DNA of 64,000 nt from contig QCXZ01000003.1 of the NCBI GenBank assembly GCA_025024175.1, forward strand, positions 15,334,392 through 15,398,391, given 5' to 3'. Source of the DNA: Rhyzopertha dominica. Its lineage: Eukaryota; Arthropoda; Insecta; Coleoptera; Bostrichidae. This document shows, piece by piece, positions 11,635 to 23,400 of this stretch (positions are counted from its first letter, which is position 1; each line of letters starts with the position of its first letter). The notes under the pieces were generated by a model. The model ran no database searches. It saw only the letters and a program-made list of their open reading frames with translations, and had not been told where the DNA came from. The translations under genes and the position numbers were made by a program.

Positions 11635-11870
11635 TTACCTCGGAAGTAAAAAAAAAAAATGTATTAACTATCAAACTCAATAAATCAAGCGGCACCCTGA
11701 AGAGTGCGGGCCGGGTCGGGCGTTGTTTAGCTTCGGGCAAAAGTATCAAAATTCAAAATTACCACCTTCTATCCCTAGGATGGAAGTAAAAATTGAAGAA
11801 TAAAAAGTTACAACCTCAAAACAGGGGAAATACTAAATAAAACAAAACAATATTAAAATGATATAAACGA
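11635..11870 (+). mobile_element. 3' UTR of the Jockey-like element
   Basis: After the stop come an A12 tract (11648-11659), a GC-rich block with GGGCCGGGTCGGGC (11709-11722) and A-rich sequence with several AATAAA-type motifs (for example 11801-11806). The exact 3' end and target-site duplication could not be fixed, so the end given is approximate. Confidence 0.45.
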
Positions 11871-12222
11871 TGATTAGATGCCTTAGGCAGGAATTCATCT
11901 TAAACATAAATTTCAAAAACCCGCGGGTAAAAATGTTTTAAAAATTTAAGACATCTCCGGTTAGGTTAGGTCACGTATCATGATAACAGAGTTGCCTTTA
12001 AAGCCACCAAGAATCCAAGAATTTAATGTATTCCCTTTGATTCCCCTTGATTTTGGAGCATTTAGAAAGTTTTAAATATCTCTTTTATTCATAAAAATTG
12101 AAAAAGTAGTAAAATATTCTGCAAATAGTTTTTTCCTCTAAATATAAAATTGTCGAAATGTTTATTTGTTACGGTATAAATTACGATATAAATGTACGAG
12201 TATATTTTTAATGGAAGTGTTA
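11871..12222. other. Unassigned AT-rich stretch
   Basis: Nothing recognised apart from generic AT-rich sequence next to the retrotransposon tail. Confidence 0.35.
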
Positions 12223-13154
12223 GTTGGCCATGGATTCTTTAAATAACTATTTTTCCTGATTAAAACTATATAATCATGATAGGTAGGTGTATTTCCATTA
12301 GTTTTCAAGAAATTCAGATATAATTACTATTCACCAGGTATTTCTATTTAAATCCTAGTTGCCCACTACCGACTTTGAAAATGTCGTAAATGAAGTAAAT
12401 GGAAACCATTTCGACCACCTGTTGTCAACAGCAGACCTCTTTTTTTATTAAGTGTTGAGCAAAATGTGTTTAAAATAAAATTTACCTTTTTATTGTCGTC
12501 CGCCTTTCACCTTGTTTTAATCAAAGCCTACTTGAAATGTTGTATAGGTACTATTAAATAAATGACGTACATTAAAAAAAACAGAAATAAAAACGTATAT
12601 ACGGGGAGACGCAAAAAAAAGTGTTGACATTTTTAACCCTCGTGAAGTACCGTTGATAGCGCCACTAATAGTAAATCTATCTAAATATTTGAACTCCTCG
12701 GATCTAAACACCCCTGTATACCAAACTTCATGCAAATACTACAATTTTTCCAAAAGTTATTTAAAAAAATGTAAAAACAAAATCTGAAGTTTAACACCAA
12801 GTATATTTAATGATATTCGCTTTTGGAATAAGATAAGTTTGGTTACATCTTAATATTTTTGAGCAAAAAATATGTGATTTTATTGTATACCATTGCTTAT
12901 GGACCAACAAAGACAAAATAGAATGGAGCACTTATGGGAAAATTATGTAAACGGTATTTACAATTAGACCAATACTAATTAGAAATGCAGTATTGTTTCT
13001 TAGAAAGAGACGCAGACGGTGTTTTCAGCGTGCTGGAGAACAATATGAACATGTTTTGTAGCGTTGCTGTTGTTTTGCTGTTCCAGTGGCCATTAGATTA
13101 AAAAAAAAATAATAATCAGAAGAAACATATTGGTTTAAAGAATCCATGGCCAAC
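12223..13154. mobile_element. Non-autonomous TIR element, GTTGGCCATGG ends
   Basis: The left end GTTGGCCATGGATTCTTTAAA (first 20 bases at 12223-12242) is matched in inverted form at the right end (about 13134-13154). The right end continues to CCCTG, which would give a CAGGGTTGGCC terminus typical of hAT elements, but the left end is decayed outside GTTGG and no 8-bp duplication is evident. The interior is AT-rich with no transposase frame. The TIR pair is seen directly; the superfamily is a guess. Confidence 0.6.
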
Positions 13155-14471
13155 CCTGTCTTATATTTAAAATATTACCGCTTTGTGTCGTAACGCAAAA
13201 AAATAAAGAGATTAAAAAAGTGGACAATCTCGTCGTATTCTAAAGAAAAAACCGCTTTAAAAATGCTTTGTTACTTTTTTCTGTTTAATTGACTAAAGAA
13301 AATATTCAAGTAATATTTTATAAATCAAGAAGCCGTCGATTGCTTAAAAAAGAAATATGATAGGCAATTTCTAGTTATGTAGGTAAAAGTTTCATGAAAA
13401 GGAGCCCACAACATCTTTTGCAGGTTTGCTTCACACTGCGCACCTTATTGTATTAAAAACTTTTTTTATCTAGGCTAAATATTAAGAGAATAGAAACCAT
13501 TGAAGTATAAACAAACTACCACTATGGCAGTTTTTTTACTTCAACCAATATACAGCCAATCTAGGGTATTTCCGTTATTTGATAGAGTAGCGTTACAAAT
13601 GATACCGCTGCAAAGCAATGTGTAAACATTTTGGTATAACAAACAAGCAAACTCCTGATAAACTAAAACTTTCAGGGCACGTTACTTGATATGCAAGACG
13701 AAAGCAAGCTCTTAAATATTACATGCAGCGCTCGATGCTCACCAGTTTTAAAATTTCCATTGGGCTGTCCAAAACAACAGCTAAAGTAAACTAAACATTG
13801 ATCAATATGTAATAGCAACCCCAGAAAACTTGGACATTCCCTCTTTAATTATGGACGCGATTCAGCCCCCACGAGTTAATTATTCATAGGCCTCGACGGC
13901 ATCAAATGCTTAATAGAACAATGAATGAAGGAAGAAAAGTCGACATTGGCTACTTCAACACCGCTCCACCTGTACGGGTTAGCGAAACGAATTCTTATCT
14001 ATTATTCAAAATGTACACACATACTGATATATTTCATGTCCAATTTCTACTGTGCGTGACCCAGCTGAAGACGAAAGATGTAATGTAACTGTTCCCACAC
14101 ACATGAATATTCAATCGTTCACGGTGGTGAACCGATCAAGGCATATATTGCTCCTATTACTGTAGTGCACCGTATTGAAGTTATATTTCTTGATATCATA
14201 ACTTATCTCTGAATAAGGTTAATTTTACCCTGCTCTGTCGTAGGACATGTCACGCCATCGAGCATTTAAGAAAGAGGAAACCTAATATACTGATGGCTAC
14301 ATCTACAGTTCTTTTATTATTTCTGTATCAATCGCAACTGAAATAGACCAAACTTCTTACAATACCCCGAGCATTAGCTATTTATTTCGTCCATTACCGG
14401 TAGGAGTATAGATTGTACCCCAATATTATGATGTAAGCTTCTATAATATTACACTCAGGAAGGTAGTAACC
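13155..14471. other. Unassigned stretch
   Basis: No recognised gene or repeat. The 60-codon frame at 13906-14088 has no domain. Confidence 0.35.
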
Positions 14472-15015
14472 AAGATATCTGAAATACTCGCCGCCAATTT
14501 TGTGTGAAAATCTATTGCAAAATTTTAGTTCGACAAATTATCATTAGATGGCAACACAAATTCAAGCTATTGTTTCAAGCAATTTGAATAGAATTACACC
14601 AAATTGCACTTATTCGATTTCCTTAAGCCATTTGCAAGACGTATTGATCATTCGTTAAGCTTTGTTTTCTGTTTTATTACTTTGTTTATTGCAAGGTAGC
14701 TTTCATATTAGTATTAGTTTGTTTGCTTTTCGTTTTCTGCAGTGTACCTCTATGATGATGATGATTGTAATGATTAATGAAACTAGAAACAAGAAAGTGT
14801 TAGTGCCCTGACCGCATATTCGAAAATGATTGGATGTTTTAATGTTCCTATCACGTAGTACAATAACAAATCGATCCGATTATTGCTCGTTGTTCGATCA
14901 TGACATTGTCATGATCTCACTAACCACAGTTCCACAAATTTTACCTTCATTCCTAGTTCGTAGATGTATAATTTAGTTGAAACTTTAAATACTTCTCATG
15001 TTCTACTCTACCCAT
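14472..15015. mobile_element. Partial copy of a long-TIR repeat family (copy A)
   Basis: It starts AAGATATCTGAAATAC and shares ordered blocks with the element at 51123-51861: CAAAATTTTAGTxCGAC, TTAGATGGCAACAC, TTCAAGCAA, TTACTTTGTTTA, TTCGTTTTCTGCAGTG, TTTAAATACTTCTCATGTTCTAC. The right arm is missing, so this is a truncated or rearranged copy. No coding sequence. Confidence 0.65.
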
Positions 15016-17394
15016 GGATCTGATAGATCATTTCTATAAGCATAGTTCGTAGCTCATCCTGATTTTGTCACTTCTTAATCAGCGTTCACGTGTTTAGTGC
15101 TTCTGTGCCTCTGATTGAATTGCAACTTCCTTCGCTACTACTGCACTATAGCGCTCACGGCTACACGCGCATCACTAACTTTTAATGTCACGAACTAGTT
15201 CGCGCAGTTTGAACCCGAGAGTCGTTCTTTTTAACAGCTCGTTCGCGAGCGACCCAACTCTATTATAAAGGCCAGAAAAAATTTTGTTCTCACACTTTTC
15301 TGACAGGTCAGTGATAATATTATTTAGCACAACGCCTCATTCATCATCTTATATTATTTTGTGTCTGCTAATTCCATGTTCGTTCAATCTAGATATCTAG
15401 ATATACTCAAAAACAGAACGCCCAAACTTGATAGCATCTCTACACAACTAAGCAAATGAGGTGGTCACCCTCAAAAAAAAACCAGTAGTTAGTGAAACAA
15501 TATTTGCTGTAAATCACAAATAATTTATTAATGTTCATTGCATAAAAAATAAACCGGGCAGTTAATATAATTGACTAAGTGTGACTAACAGAGTACAAGG
15601 TAAAATATTACAAAGAAGGTTATGAAAGAAGCTTAAAATTCATCGGCACTTTTGTCGTTCTATGCTGGTGCAGCACACGATAAATTCGCTAGATGGTTAT
15701 ATACAAAGTAAGTACAGGAATCTTTCAATTTGCTTATCGCTGAAGGAGTAGAAGTCAATAATAACAACACGCTGTAGAGATGGATATATGTAACATGGTA
15801 CACAATCGGTTCAAAAACGAGGAGGCGGAAGTGTACAGTATTCGGAAATGCGAAATCATAAACCTGAGCAGTCTTGTAACCGTTATCTAAGCTAAAGTTT
15901 ATTAATCAAATATCAGTTAATGATATGTCCGTTTAAATGTAGAGATACTTAACTAGAAATAGTACAACAAGTTATGCTACATGTTCATTATTCGTATGCC
16001 GTATTCTATGAGAATGTTCGATAGGTACTTGTGAAAAGAGAATTTGTTTACAGCGTTAATGAAATTGGAAGCTACTGGAGGCATAATAGGCTAGAGCTTC
16101 AGCGCAATAGAATTCCAATACCATATCCCTACCCGATGAAAATAAATACCAACGAACGGAACACGAAATATTAGTCGAATTTTCTGCCACTAAGATATAC
16201 CATTGGAAAAATACTCCTTCTTTAAAGTGTTGCTGCAGGTCTAGATGCATCATGCAATCCCCAGAGCTTTTTTCTTGCGACTAGCTAACCAATGAAAATG
16301 ACTTGTAAATTCATCTTTGGACTATGGTGAACCTGGTGGAAAAGATTAAATTCTTTGGCGAAAGTCGAAATATGGAGCATCATCTAAAGATATGTGAACA
16401 AGCAAGGAGGCAGTATATAACAATGGAAAGTTGATCATGGATATGACTATGTAGAATTATTTGCCAACAGAAACAAACTATCGGTTCGCGTAGCTGCCAA
16501 AATTTAACGGCAAAAAGCAGCAGCTGCTTAAATAGCTCAATATATTGATAATCTAAATTAGCGATTATTACATTTACAAGTTCTATGAGACTAATATAAT
16601 GGACGACTGACGTGCTAGGAAACTTCTAGTGCCAAGACCAAGACATTCGGTGGAACCCAGTAAACACGATGCTTTGTGGCAGGTTAATATAATATGTGAG
16701 TTAATATAACATATGACCATTTCTAAATTCAAAAACCTATACAAGAATTAGACAAGATGGACTTATTGAAAACAGGATAGTCCTTGTGGCTGGGCGTAAT
16801 CTAGTCACATATTTTCAGATGTTATGAAGTGTATATAGCATAGTTTTGATGCTCTTTGTAATTACCCGTTAGGTGAAAACGGTCATCAGAGGTATGTGAT
16901 AATACACCTTAAGCAAAGTACAACGAAACAATTAACTTAATTTTAAACTATTTAGTTGATCCAAAATTTCACAATTAGTGTATCTTCGAAAGCATTCAAC
17001 CTATACAAAATAACATTAAATTTTAACCACCTATTGCAAGCCTGAGCGTTGGGGTGTTTGGCGAAAAGTTTTAAACGGATGAACGTTGCTTTGGTTATTA
17101 TATAGAGAGAGGTATGTGATTAATAAAAGATGGTTGGACCTTCTAAATTTCATTTGAATGGTGTTCATCAACGAACTTTATTCCTTAGACTCTAACGTAA
17201 GTTCATGACGGTAAAAACCATCACCAACTTACTTGACCTGCTTTTTTTTCTAATGAACGCCCTTCATCTTCACGCTGGCGCTACTTAAATTAACAGACGT
17301 TGCGAATTAAGCGTGCCCTCTAGCGCTGTAACGATGAAACAAAAGTAATAGTTTCATGGGAATTCCACCAGTCAACTTTACTAATAGCATCGCT
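15016..17394. other. Unassigned stretch
   Basis: No supported gene. A short perfect palindrome-like run of CTAGATAT motifs occurs near 15392-15405. The 65-codon minus-strand frame at 16056-16253 has no recognisable domain. Confidence 0.35.
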
Positions 17395-17660
17395 GCCGGT
17401 ATGAGTTTTCGATTCATTGCCGAAAAAGCCTAACGGATGTCAACGCGCAGTTATCAATTTTAATACCCACAAAGTGAAGTGGATATCAAATCCCCTTCAA
17501 TCCGCGACACCTTTTATCGAACCCCTTAATGTCTCCATTTACCGCGCCGGCTTGTTCATTAATGTCCGACAACCGTTCGGTAATTCATTCCATGCCCGGG
17601 GTGAAATATAAACGACAGCTTGAAAAATTATACAACAAACTGCTGATTCGTCGCTATTTG
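17395..17660. promoter_or_regulatory. CpG-richer island, candidate conserved noncoding element
   Basis: A complex block that does not match other repeats in the window, with frequent CpG and several TTAAT/ATTAA homeodomain-like cores (for example near 17456, 17525, 17558 and 17584). A 64-codon frame crosses it without domain character. It resembles an insect enhancer or conserved noncoding block; this is inference. Confidence 0.3.
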
Positions 17661-17820
17661 CGCTGAGCATACAATTAGTTTTTTCATGGGGTAGATTTTT
17701 AAATTATAACGCTCGCGGTCTAATAACCGTTGCTGTCCGGATATAAAATATAGCTATTCAATATGTGCGCGTTCATTTTGTTCATTTTAGTTATCTAAAT
17801 TTAACTCATTCAAACATATA

Positions 17821-18185
17821 CAGGGTTTCTATAAATGATTCGTACATCCAGGGCGCTAATGGAAATTATCGATTAAATCAATTTGCCGCCTCTCAGGAAA
17901 GTGACGTATAGTTGTCATCTTCCGATTTTTTAATTATTTAATATATTTTAATATGAGAAAACGCCTGGGAGTGTGCATTTACAGCATATTCTGTAGTGTT
18001 TTGTGGAATAATTATGTTTAGGGTTGCAGAAAGCTCACATTTCGGAGCTGTGGTCTGAGTTTGATCTGCAACCTTCAGTACTATCGCCGTGAATAATGTA
18101 GCTTGGCAGCAGTTACAAAAAGGCGGCACGAAGAATTCAAAAATCAACGCCGCCCGCGTTTCATGTAACATATATAGAAACCCTG
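17821..18185. mobile_element. TA-flanked MITE, CAGGGTTTCTATA ends
   Basis: CAGGGTTTCTATA at 17821-17833 is exactly inverted at the right end, TATAGAAACCCTG (18173-18185), and both ends are flanked by TA. The inverted match fades after about 15 bases. It is 365 bp long. The minus-strand 162-codon frame at 17938-18426 runs across the MITE end into flanking DNA and is not a gene. Confidence 0.85.
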
Positions 18186-20984
18186 TATTTGTAAAAACTA
18201 CTATGAATACATAAAGTCGGCAGCGGCATGTAAGGAAGTACAAATGCAAGAAAATACTTCTAAGTGAAGCTTCCCTTTCATACAACTTCAGTTTAATATA
18301 CGTGCTTCCCAATGCTAAGTATGGTAAGTTTCCATGAGGATGAGATAAAGCAGTACCGGCAGTTAACATATCTTCGTAACTAAGAACCTGATTATATAAA
18401 ACACAAAATGTTTGAAATATGCCCACAAATATACGTGAAAATTGTCAAAAAGTGTAATTACCAATAGTAATTTTAAGTTTGCTTATTACAAAATCAGCAT
18501 ACAATCAACTGTTGAATAACATATCTGATACAGATAACTTATTGACGACAATTAACAATTATTTTACAGTTTATTAACGTAAACCACCAGGTAGATTCTG
18601 CTGCAAATGTTAGTAGTAATGCGTCTTCGATCAGTCACGAAGTCACGATACTTTTATAAGTAGAAGGGATCGTTCGATATACGCTGAGGTAACTGAGCAT
18701 TATTTCAATTTGGGTTCTATGTTAAGCCTCAATGTTTTTGACAAAAGTTCACCAGTTTTATTTAAAGAAAAAACTATCAATTTAACACAGATCCAGTTAA
18801 CGCTAAACCTTGAGATTCAAGCTTTTTATGAAAATGTATTGTAAATATAGCGAAAATACGCATCATATTATTTTAGATAGAAAGTTGAGTAACCGGTGAG
18901 AGCAGGCTAAATATCAAATGCTCTTGCAAATATACGAATATTCACACAAATATACTCTATTTGTAACCTTCTAGATTACATTACAGATAATAGCTTTCAG
19001 AAGCAGTGTACCAAATTTCAGTTTTGTTTTTATTCCTAGGGCCTACTAAGGGCCATAAAACTTTTTCTCTTTCTTCTAGAGCCATAGACATTGCTAATTC
19101 ATAAAATAAAATGTATTCATTTAGCGGTAGTTTTACTAGTATACTGTACAGACTACATTGGGATAAATTCTGAAATTATGTATAGTAGTACATGATAACC
19201 TCTTTGTTAATTAATAAGTCCAATCGAACTTTATAAATAATACCACTAGCTACCGCAGAAAAGATATACCAAAATAGATTTCAGTTAACACACATTAAAG
19301 CGATACAATAGGAGAAATAAAAGAAATCAAACCGAAATAATTAGCAGTAAAAACGAAATACCAAAGATACTTTTAAATGAACGTTAGAAAAAGACAAAGA
19401 AATTAAGAAATGTGGAAGAAACGGCCGAAACGAGTATCACTATATGATTCACATCCTACATAATGTTGAAATAAACAGAAAACGAATATGTCGAGTAGCA
19501 GAAAGAGGTAAAACAATAAGCGATAGTGGAAATCAACACACAGAGAAACTATGTTAATCTTGGTATGCGGGAGGTTCATTAGAAAAGCTGGGTGATATGA
19601 AGGTAGAAGTAACTGCAAGAATTAATAAAGGGCGGTATGCTTTTGACATGTGAAAACCAAAATGAAGATCCCATAAACTGTGATAGATATAAAGAATAAA
19701 AATATTTAATAGCACTGACAAAAGTAAAATATGTCATTCATCAAAAACTTTCCTATACCACATTGTTAAATTCTGTCACATATGTGAATGATTGCATTAT
19801 ATAAACATTAATAAGGTACAACAAATATAAATTCTTGTTACCGTAAAATAGTGTTGTTTAACAGTGACTTATAAGAGCACTAAAAATCTATGCAGGTGGC
19901 TATAAAAAGGTGGAGGCAATCACCAGGTCATGCACACACTTCATAAAATGGCTAGATTCAAGCGAGCAATACTCCTTGCGAGAGCGTTTTTCCAAAGCTG
20001 GACTTACGATTCGTAAACACAGAAGTAGGCTGTTACTTAAATTATTTTCTGTCTTGTGCAACTTATATATTATTAAGCTAAGAAAAAAGAATTTGGCTAA
20101 ATAGTTTTTTTTGTATTTCGAAAATTTGTTTCCATTTACTGACTGCATGGTATTACACTATTTTAGAATGTAAATTATTTTATACCTAATAGCATTTAAA
20201 AATATGTACCTATAAACCTTGCTTACCTCTATGCATTAATACATATATTAATAAAAGCAATAGCACAAGTGCATTTTATCTGCACTATTCTTCATTCACA
20301 TAGGTATGTACGAAATATTAGACAGACTACTTGCTTTCCGAATAATTCCTTGGTTTTTAGGTTTTATAATACCTTTCATATCACTACCTGTATAAATAGT
20401 GTAGTTTATTATTAATATACCATAAACATTTAGATGTAAAACTATATACTTTCTGAAAAAATACATACAAAATGCCAAAACGTATGTATATGTTTTATAG
20501 AAGAATACCAATGATGGACAAAATATGTATCTATTTTATCGTTATTCAATTGGCTTTAAGGTTAAGATTCTCGGTGCGAAATCTTCATCTCGTCCTCGAA
20601 CGTTCTAGGTGTGAAAATACCAGTGTTAGTGGCAACACTAAGAGTACGTATTATACGAAAGTTTAACAACCGCTACAAACTTTTAAATCGATATACAAAT
20701 GCATGACTTGTTACTGACTTAAGCTGGCACAGTTGTTATTCTTATTTGGCTTGTACATCCTTATGAGTAACCGAAATGACAAGATAGGTCTTGAAAGTAA
20801 GTAAACAAACGAATTGGTGTGAAAACAATTACAGTTAGCTATTAGCCTAAGTGAGGCAATGCAGATCTTCCAAATTTAGGCATTATTTCGTTCAGCAGAT
20901 TAATCATCTTAACCCTTGTAGTTTCAAACAAGCTTTAGTTTTTGATGCAGTTCCATGAAGGGCTCTACATTCGACGGTATCAAT
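18186..20984. other. Unassigned AT-rich stretch
   Basis: About 2.8 kb with no recognisable coding, RNA or repeat structure. Short frames (60-82 codons) occur on both strands at rates expected by chance. Confidence 0.4.
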
Positions 20985-21420
20985 AGAAAAGATCTATCTC
21001 ACCGCAATTGAATGCGGAATCGCTTTCATAAGAAGTAAAGGCGATTGGAGCAAATTTCGCTTATGTTCGTTCAATTCAATCCGGCGTTTTAAATGAATAC
21101 ACTAACATTTCGCGTGGCTATTGTTTCCGCGCATTTACAACGCCTCCACTATTCCAGAGGGTGCTCTCGGGCGGAAACAGAAATTCCCTGAACGCTTCTC
21201 TAAATATTTATCGGAACAGCTCCCGAACAACATCATTAAAGCACGTGCAGTTCTATCTATTTTTCCCAGAAAAATCGGATCTGCACCTCGTTTAGTCGTA
21301 TCAACGTTCATTTGTTTACAGTCGGAAAATTCCGCGAGGCTGAAGAAGAAGCGAGATCGTCACAACAAACGAACAAGCAAATTTTCAAAGACTTATTTAT
21401 GAAGCGACTAAGTGGTGACG
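20985..21420. promoter_or_regulatory. CpG-richer island, candidate conserved noncoding element
   Basis: Strong local contrast with the flanks: many CpG, non-repetitive, with ATTA cores. A 93-codon open frame at 21121-21402 lies inside; its product is basic at the C-terminus and has no domain I recognise. It could equally be an exon remnant. I see no convincing splice sites. Candidate regulatory block. Confidence 0.3.
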
Positions 21421-21943
21421 TTTCAAGCTATGCGGCAGTATAATGCGATAGCGAGCTTGCACGGTCGAATATTCTTGTCCACGGAACATGTAAAATGCTG
21501 TAAAAAAACTTCAATACCCTCTCTCTTCTTACACGAGATACCCTGTAATTTAAACCAGTATTAAATATACAATACAATCCTGTTCGAAATGCACTGAGCT
21601 TACTTATACCTATTTTGAGGATTTGCGATTTGGTAAGGCTTTTATGAAGCTATCGTATCCACTCGGCTAAATTTTTACACTTCACGTAGGTACTCAGAAA
21701 ATAGATATTTTATTATACAAGACGATAAAATTGTATATTATCTTTGAGAGTGTTTTTGGGTGTCTCGGTTGAACGAAAATGAAAAGTCTACTCCGCGACA
21801 GGAAGAAGAGGTACATAGGCCGTCGGAAACCTACTACAAAAATCCCGCCTCATCTACGAAAAGAATATACGTATTTTCAAAAAGTGGAAAACTGCAAATA
21901 ATGTTGATAATGCTAGAGATAAGCTTTTGAGAAACGCCAAAGA
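21421..21943. other. Unassigned stretch with a lone MITE end
   Basis: A single GATACCCTGTA motif at 21537-21547 looks like the right end of a CAGGGT-type MITE, but no partner was found. Nothing else recognised. Confidence 0.35.
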
Positions 21944-21974
21944 AATAATAATAATTAAAATGCATGTCTATGCT

Positions 21975-22060
21975 GTGCTGTCTACACCTTAACCAACTGC
22001 AGATCTATTTCGCTGTCATTACAGCTCATCAGTGCAGTTTAGGTCTAGTGTAGACAGCAC
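21975..22060 (-). ncRNA. Hammerhead ribozyme copy 1 (damaged stem III)
   Basis: On the minus strand the outer stem I arms GTGCTGTCTACAC and GTGTAGACAGCAC pair perfectly. The CTGATGAG core, the GCTG/CAGC stem II and the GAAA box are intact. Compared with its siblings, four bases are missing from the ATAGATCTAT stem III palindrome, leaving room for little more than the A15.1-U16.1 pair. Cleavage in vitro is doubtful. It is the oldest-looking or most damaged copy of this array. Confidence 0.8.
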
Positions 22061-22322
22061 GGCATAGAACTGGTTTTGCTTATATACCAAAGCAAAGGTA
22101 TGATGAAAGTAAGAATTTAGGATGGCAATGCCATCTGTCAGCATTGCACTAACATGATGACAAAGCCACCTAGCTGCCTTAACGGGAACTACTTCCTAAA
22201 GGAAGTGACCTGTAGCCTGACAAATTGGCATGCAACTGCATACTTCAATTTGACAGCAGGCCCCCACGGCACTTTTTGCTAGCGGGCAAGAACCAACATA
22301 CATTAAAATGCTTGTCTATGCT

Positions 22323-22412
22323 GTGCTGTCTACACCTCAACCAACAGCAGATAGATCTATTTCGCTGTCATTACAGCTCATCAGTGCAGTTTAGGTCTAG
22401 TGTAGACAGCAC
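22323..22412 (-). ncRNA. Hammerhead ribozyme copy 2
   Basis: A 90-nt copy on the minus strand with full core: CTGATGA, stem II GCTG-TAATGA-CAGC, GAAA, stem III ATAGATCTAT and C17. Predicted cleavage lies between 22350 and 22349. The inner stem I has one mismatch (CTGCTGTT against AACTGCA). The outer stem I is 13 perfect pairs. Probably still competent. Confidence 0.87.
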
Positions 22413-22534
22413 TGCATAGAACTGGTTTTGCTTATATACCAAAGCAGCTAGGTGGCTTTGTCACCATGTCAGTTTAATGCTGACGGATGGCATTGCCATC
22501 CCAAATTCTTACTTTCATCATACCATTGCTTTGG

Positions 22535-22542
22535 TATATAAG
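22535..22542 (+). promoter_or_regulatory. TATA-like box upstream of ribozyme copy 3
   Basis: TATATAAG lies 26 bases before the stem I 5' arm of copy 3. The same motif precedes copy 4 (22887-22894) and, inverted, copies 1 and 2 (about 22079-22087 and 22431-22439). Spacing would place a Pol II start near the first base of stem I. Function is inferred from position only. Confidence 0.4.
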
Positions 22543-22560
22543 GAAAACCAGTTCTATGCC

Positions 22561-22650
22561 GTGCTGTCTACAGTAGACCTAAACTGCACTGATGAGCTGT
22601 AATGACAGCGAAATAGATCTATCTGCAGTTGCTTGAGGTGTAGACAGCAC
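22561..22650 (+). ncRNA. Hammerhead ribozyme copy 3 (intact core)
   Basis: A type I hammerhead, with 5' and 3' ends in helix I. The outer stem I pairs 22561-22572 with 22639-22650, and the inner stem I pairs AACUGCA (22582-22588) with UGCAGUU (22624-22630). An asymmetric internal loop lies between them and could dock with loop II. Core: CUGAUGA 22589-22595; stem II GCUG 22596-22599 / CAGC 22606-22609 with loop UAAUGA; G12-A13-A14 at 22610-22612; A15.1 at 22613 pairs with U16.1 at 22622 through a 4-bp stem III closed by AU; C17 at 22623. Predicted cleavage is 22623/22624. Every invariant residue of the family is present. The very short stem III matches metazoan satellite/retrozyme hammerheads, which are thought to work best as dimers. 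Confidence 0.93.
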
Positions 22651-22913
22651 AGCANNGACATGCATTTTAATGTATGTTGGCTCTTGCCCGCTAGCAAAAA
22701 GTGCCGTGAGGGCCTGCTGTCAAATTGAAATATGCAGTTGCATGCCAATTTGCCAGGCTACAGGTCACTTCCTTTAGGAAGTAGTACCCGTTAAGGCAGC
22801 TAGGTGGCTTTGTCATCATGTCAGTGTAATGTTGACAGATGGCATTGCCACCCTAAATTCTTACTTTCATCATACCATTGCTTTGGTATATAAGCAAAAC
22901 CAGTTCTACGCCA

Positions 22914-23002
22914 TGCTGTCTACACTAGACTTAAACTGCACTGATGAGCTGTAATGACAGGGAAATAGATCTATCTGCAGTTGGTTGAGGAGTAGACAGC
23001 AC
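22914..23002 (+). ncRNA. Hammerhead ribozyme copy 4 (stem II closing pair lost)
   Basis: The core is C3 at 22941, CTGATGA, GAAA and ATAGATCTAT, with C17 at 22975 and predicted cleavage 22975/22976, exactly 352 nt after that of copy 3. The base at position 11.1 (22961) is G instead of C, so the G10.1-C11.1 pair next to the core is lost. This is expected to slow or stop cleavage. The outer stem I has one mismatch (GAGTAG for GTGTAG). Confidence 0.88.
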
Positions 23003-23218
23003 AGCATGGACATGCATTTTAATCTATGTTGGTTCTTGCCCGCTAGCAAAATGTGCCGTAGGGGCCTGCTGTCAAATTGAAGTATGCAGTTGCATGACAA
23101 TTTGTCAGGCTACAGGTCACTTCCTTTAGGAAGTAGTACCCGTTAAGGCAGCTAGGTGGCTTTGTCATCATGTCAGTGTAATGCTGACAGATGGCATTGC
23201 CATCCTAAATTCTTACTT

Positions 23219-23246
23219 TAAATAATAATAATAATAATAATAATAA
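23219..23246. repeat. (TAA)n microsatellite
   Basis: About nine tandem AAT/TAA units directly abut the right end of ribozyme array 1. A shorter TAA tract (21947-21956) abuts its left end. Confidence 0.95.
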
Positions 23247-23319
23247 AGTTAATCGTTATTAGTACAGTACTTTGCAGTGTAGGTTTTGTATGTGTCAACA
23301 ATATAAAAATGTACTGAAA

Positions 23320-23400
23320 AGGTATTGCTAGCTTTGACCGGGATTTGAACCGGAGACCTTTCGAATACGAAGCGGCGTGTGTACATCAAAGTTCACTATA
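23320..23400 (-). mobile_element. tRNA-derived SINE fragment
   Basis: On the minus strand the T-arm-like hairpin CCGGTTCAAATCCCGG is followed by TCAAAGCTAGCAATAC. The preceding block resembles the unit at 28566-28852 (GTCTCC/GTCCC before the T-arm, and TACATCA-AGTTCA behind the head). The D-arm is not recognisable, so this is a degraded SINE head, not a tRNA gene. Confidence 0.5.

Larger units (their letters stand above)
21955..23218. mobile_element. Array 1 of hammerhead-ribozyme repeat (retrozyme-like)
   Basis: Four ribozyme-bearing units of about 350 bp: two in minus orientation (ribozymes starting 348 bp apart), then a head-to-head junction near 22440, then two in plus orientation (cleavage sites 352 bp apart). 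In ribozyme sense a unit runs: AGCTAGGTGGCTTTGTCA, a TGCTGACA/GATGGCATTGCCATC segment, TTTGGTATATAAG, the hammerhead, AGCATAGACATGCATTTTAA, CTTGCCCGCTAGCAAAAAGT, GGCCTGCTGTCAAATTGAA, GGCTACAGGTCACTTCC. There is no credible protein. The array starts in an ATAATAATAATTA tract and ends in a (TAA)n tract. Known ribozyme satellites and animal retrozymes have units of similar size; assignment to that class is inference from architecture. Confidence 0.88.

Noticed and set aside
11360..11749. 129-codon minus-strand frame
   Set aside because: Antisense shadow of the reverse transcriptase and its 3' UTR.
17938..18426. 162-codon minus-strand frame as a gene
   Set aside because: It runs through the end of a TA-flanked MITE into unrelated flank and has no domain.
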